Assembly (NCBI GenBank): GCA_900756605.1
Contig: CAAEKX010000268.1
Span: 1 to 14,448 of the forward strand
DNA length: 14,448 nt
Reading direction: 5' to 3'
From: Coriobacteriia bacterium
GTDB lineage: Bacteria; Actinomycetota; Coriobacteriia; Coriobacteriales; QAMH01
The notes below the pieces were generated by a model. It was not told the DNA's origin, did no database searches, and saw nothing but the letters and a program-made list of their open reading frames with translations. The position numbers and the translations under genes are program-made. Shown here in pieces: positions 13,634 through 14,448 of this stretch (position 1 is its first letter; every line of letters starts with the position of its first letter).

Positions 13634-14448
13634 TTAGCCTTCGCGGACCTCTTCCCTGGCCTTGGGGCGGACGGTGCCCGCTATGGGCTTCTCTCCCGGG
13701 CGCCCGATGGGCCCCACGAGCTCGTGGGCCAGGTAGGGCTCTTCCAGGTAGTCCATCTCCTCCTTGGAAAGCTCGATGCCGACCGCGGCCACGGCATCGT
13801 TGACACGGGCCGGTTTCGAGAAGCCGAGCGTGGGGCTTTCCACGCCCCTATTCAGGTGCCAGGCGATGGCGATCTGGGTCATGGGCACGCCGCGCCTTTC
13901 CGCCACCTCGGCTACCCTGTCGATGATGGGCATGTCAAGAGACTCGGCCCGGTTGTACTTGTCCGCCATCGTGAGATCGGTGCGGCTCCGCAGCGATCCT
14001 GAGTCCCAGGTCCTTCGCGCCAGGTGACCCGAGGCCAGCGGGCTGTAGGGGGTGAGCGCCATGCCGAACTGGCGGCAGACCGGGATCATCTCGCGCTCGT
14101 TTTCGCGGTAGAGCAGGTTGTAGTGGCATTGCATGTTCGTGAACTGCTCCCAGTCGTTGCGCTCGGCGACCACCTGCATGTCGTGGAGCTGGTAGGCGAA
14201 CATCTCGCTCGCGCCGATGGCGCGCACCTTGCCTGCGCGCACCAGGCCGTCGAGCGCCTCCATCGTCTCCTCGACGGGCGTGTCGTAGTCGAAGCGGTGG
14301 ATCATGTAGACGTCGAGGTAGTCGGTGCCGAGGCGCGTAAGCGTGCCGTCTATCTCGCGCTCTATCGCCTCCTTGGAAAGGCCGCCCTCGTTGAAGAACA
14401 CCTTGCTCTGCAGCACCACCTCGTCGCGGGGGATGCCGGCCTTCCTGA
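13634..14448 (-). CDS. Aldo/keto reductase (N-terminus beyond window edge)
   Basis: The visible 271 residues are the C-terminal four fifths of an NADPH-dependent aldo/keto reductase with a TIM-barrel fold. The frame stays open to the right edge (RKAGIPRDEVVLQSK). The catalytic lysine is expected in VLQSKVFF and the catalytic histidine in VYMIHRFD; the Asp and Tyr of the tetrad would be outside the window. Further landmarks are GKVRAIGAS, NMQCHYNLLYRENEREMIP, ALTPYSPLASGHLAR and, for cofactor binding, ESPTLGFSKPARVND. The middle suggests the AKR group acting on small aldehydes or sugars. A GTG at 14419 should not be taken as the start, since homology continues upstream. Substrate unknown. Confidence 0.9.
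   Translation of the reverse strand, partial: RKAGIPRDEVVLQSKVFFNEGGLSKEAIEREIDGTLTRLGTDYLDVYMIHRFDYDTPVEETMEALDGLVRAGKVRAIGASEMFAYQLHDMQVVAERNDWEQFTNMQCHYNLLYRENEREMIPVCRQFGMALTPYSPLASGHLARRTWDSGSLRSRTDLTMADKYNRAESLDMPIIDRVAEVAERRGVPMTQIAIAWHLNRGVESPTLGFSKPARVNDAVAAVGIELSKEEMDYLEEPYLAHELVGPIGRPGEKPIAGTVRPKAREEVREG

Overview
The window looks like chromosomal DNA of a high-GC Gram-positive anaerobe, most likely a coriobacterium of the Eggerthellaceae type. This rests on base composition and codon use, on two DUF5692-type membrane proteins side by side, on a DUF6440-type small protein, on several TetR regulators each divergent from a membrane-protein gene, and on the mix of radical SAM, QueG-like and other anaerobe-style genes. 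The assignment is an inference from recognised protein families; no rRNA or tRNA is present to settle it.

Layout. 1-452 (-) is the N-terminal third or so of a radical SAM protein, cut by the left edge. 642-2804 (-) is a two-gene operon: an MFS efflux-type transporter followed by a QueG-like double [4Fe-4S] protein. 2895-3365 (-) is a YbaK/EbsC-type aminoacyl-tRNA deacylase. 3486-4295 (-) is a zinc-type macrodomain ADP-ribose hydrolase. Directly upstream, overlapping it by ATGA, is a 37-codon open tail that resembles the C-terminus of a sirtuin, and this tail runs into a degenerate tandem-repeat array (4399-4643). The macrodomain gene therefore looks like the survivor of a macrodomain/sirtuin pair.

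4728-6661 (-) holds two paralogous DUF5692-like membrane proteins in one operon. A TetR regulator (6807-7469, +) is divergent from them, with a perfect ACATAT-N7-ATATGT dyad in the shared control region. This is the best candidate for an undescribed functional unit. Convergent to the TetR gene is a nucleotidyltransferase (7484-8143, -). Next comes an AAA_14/DUF4143 ATPase (8345-9589, +) whose promoter is embedded in two copies of a TTTCCA-N6-TGGAAA dyad, the second extending to a perfect 15-bp inverted repeat. Then follow a PNPOx-fold flavoprotein (9653-10063, +) and a convergent membrane-anchored XRE regulator (10089-10700, -).

10964-11896 (+) is a run of small genes: a DUF6440-like protein, an unrecognised protein with a possible PH-like core, and a 68-codon ORF that appears to be a deletion chimera of a carboxymuconolactone-decarboxylase start and a cupin end. 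An imperfect 23-bp inverted repeat (11969-12051) fills the next gap and looks like a small REP/MITE-type element. A second TetR (12124-12693, -) is divergent from an HXXEE-domain membrane protein (12808-13548, +), with a 13-bp dyad between them. The right edge is a truncated aldo/keto reductase (13634-14448, -).

No CRISPR array, tRNA, rRNA, complete insertion sequence or phage module was seen.
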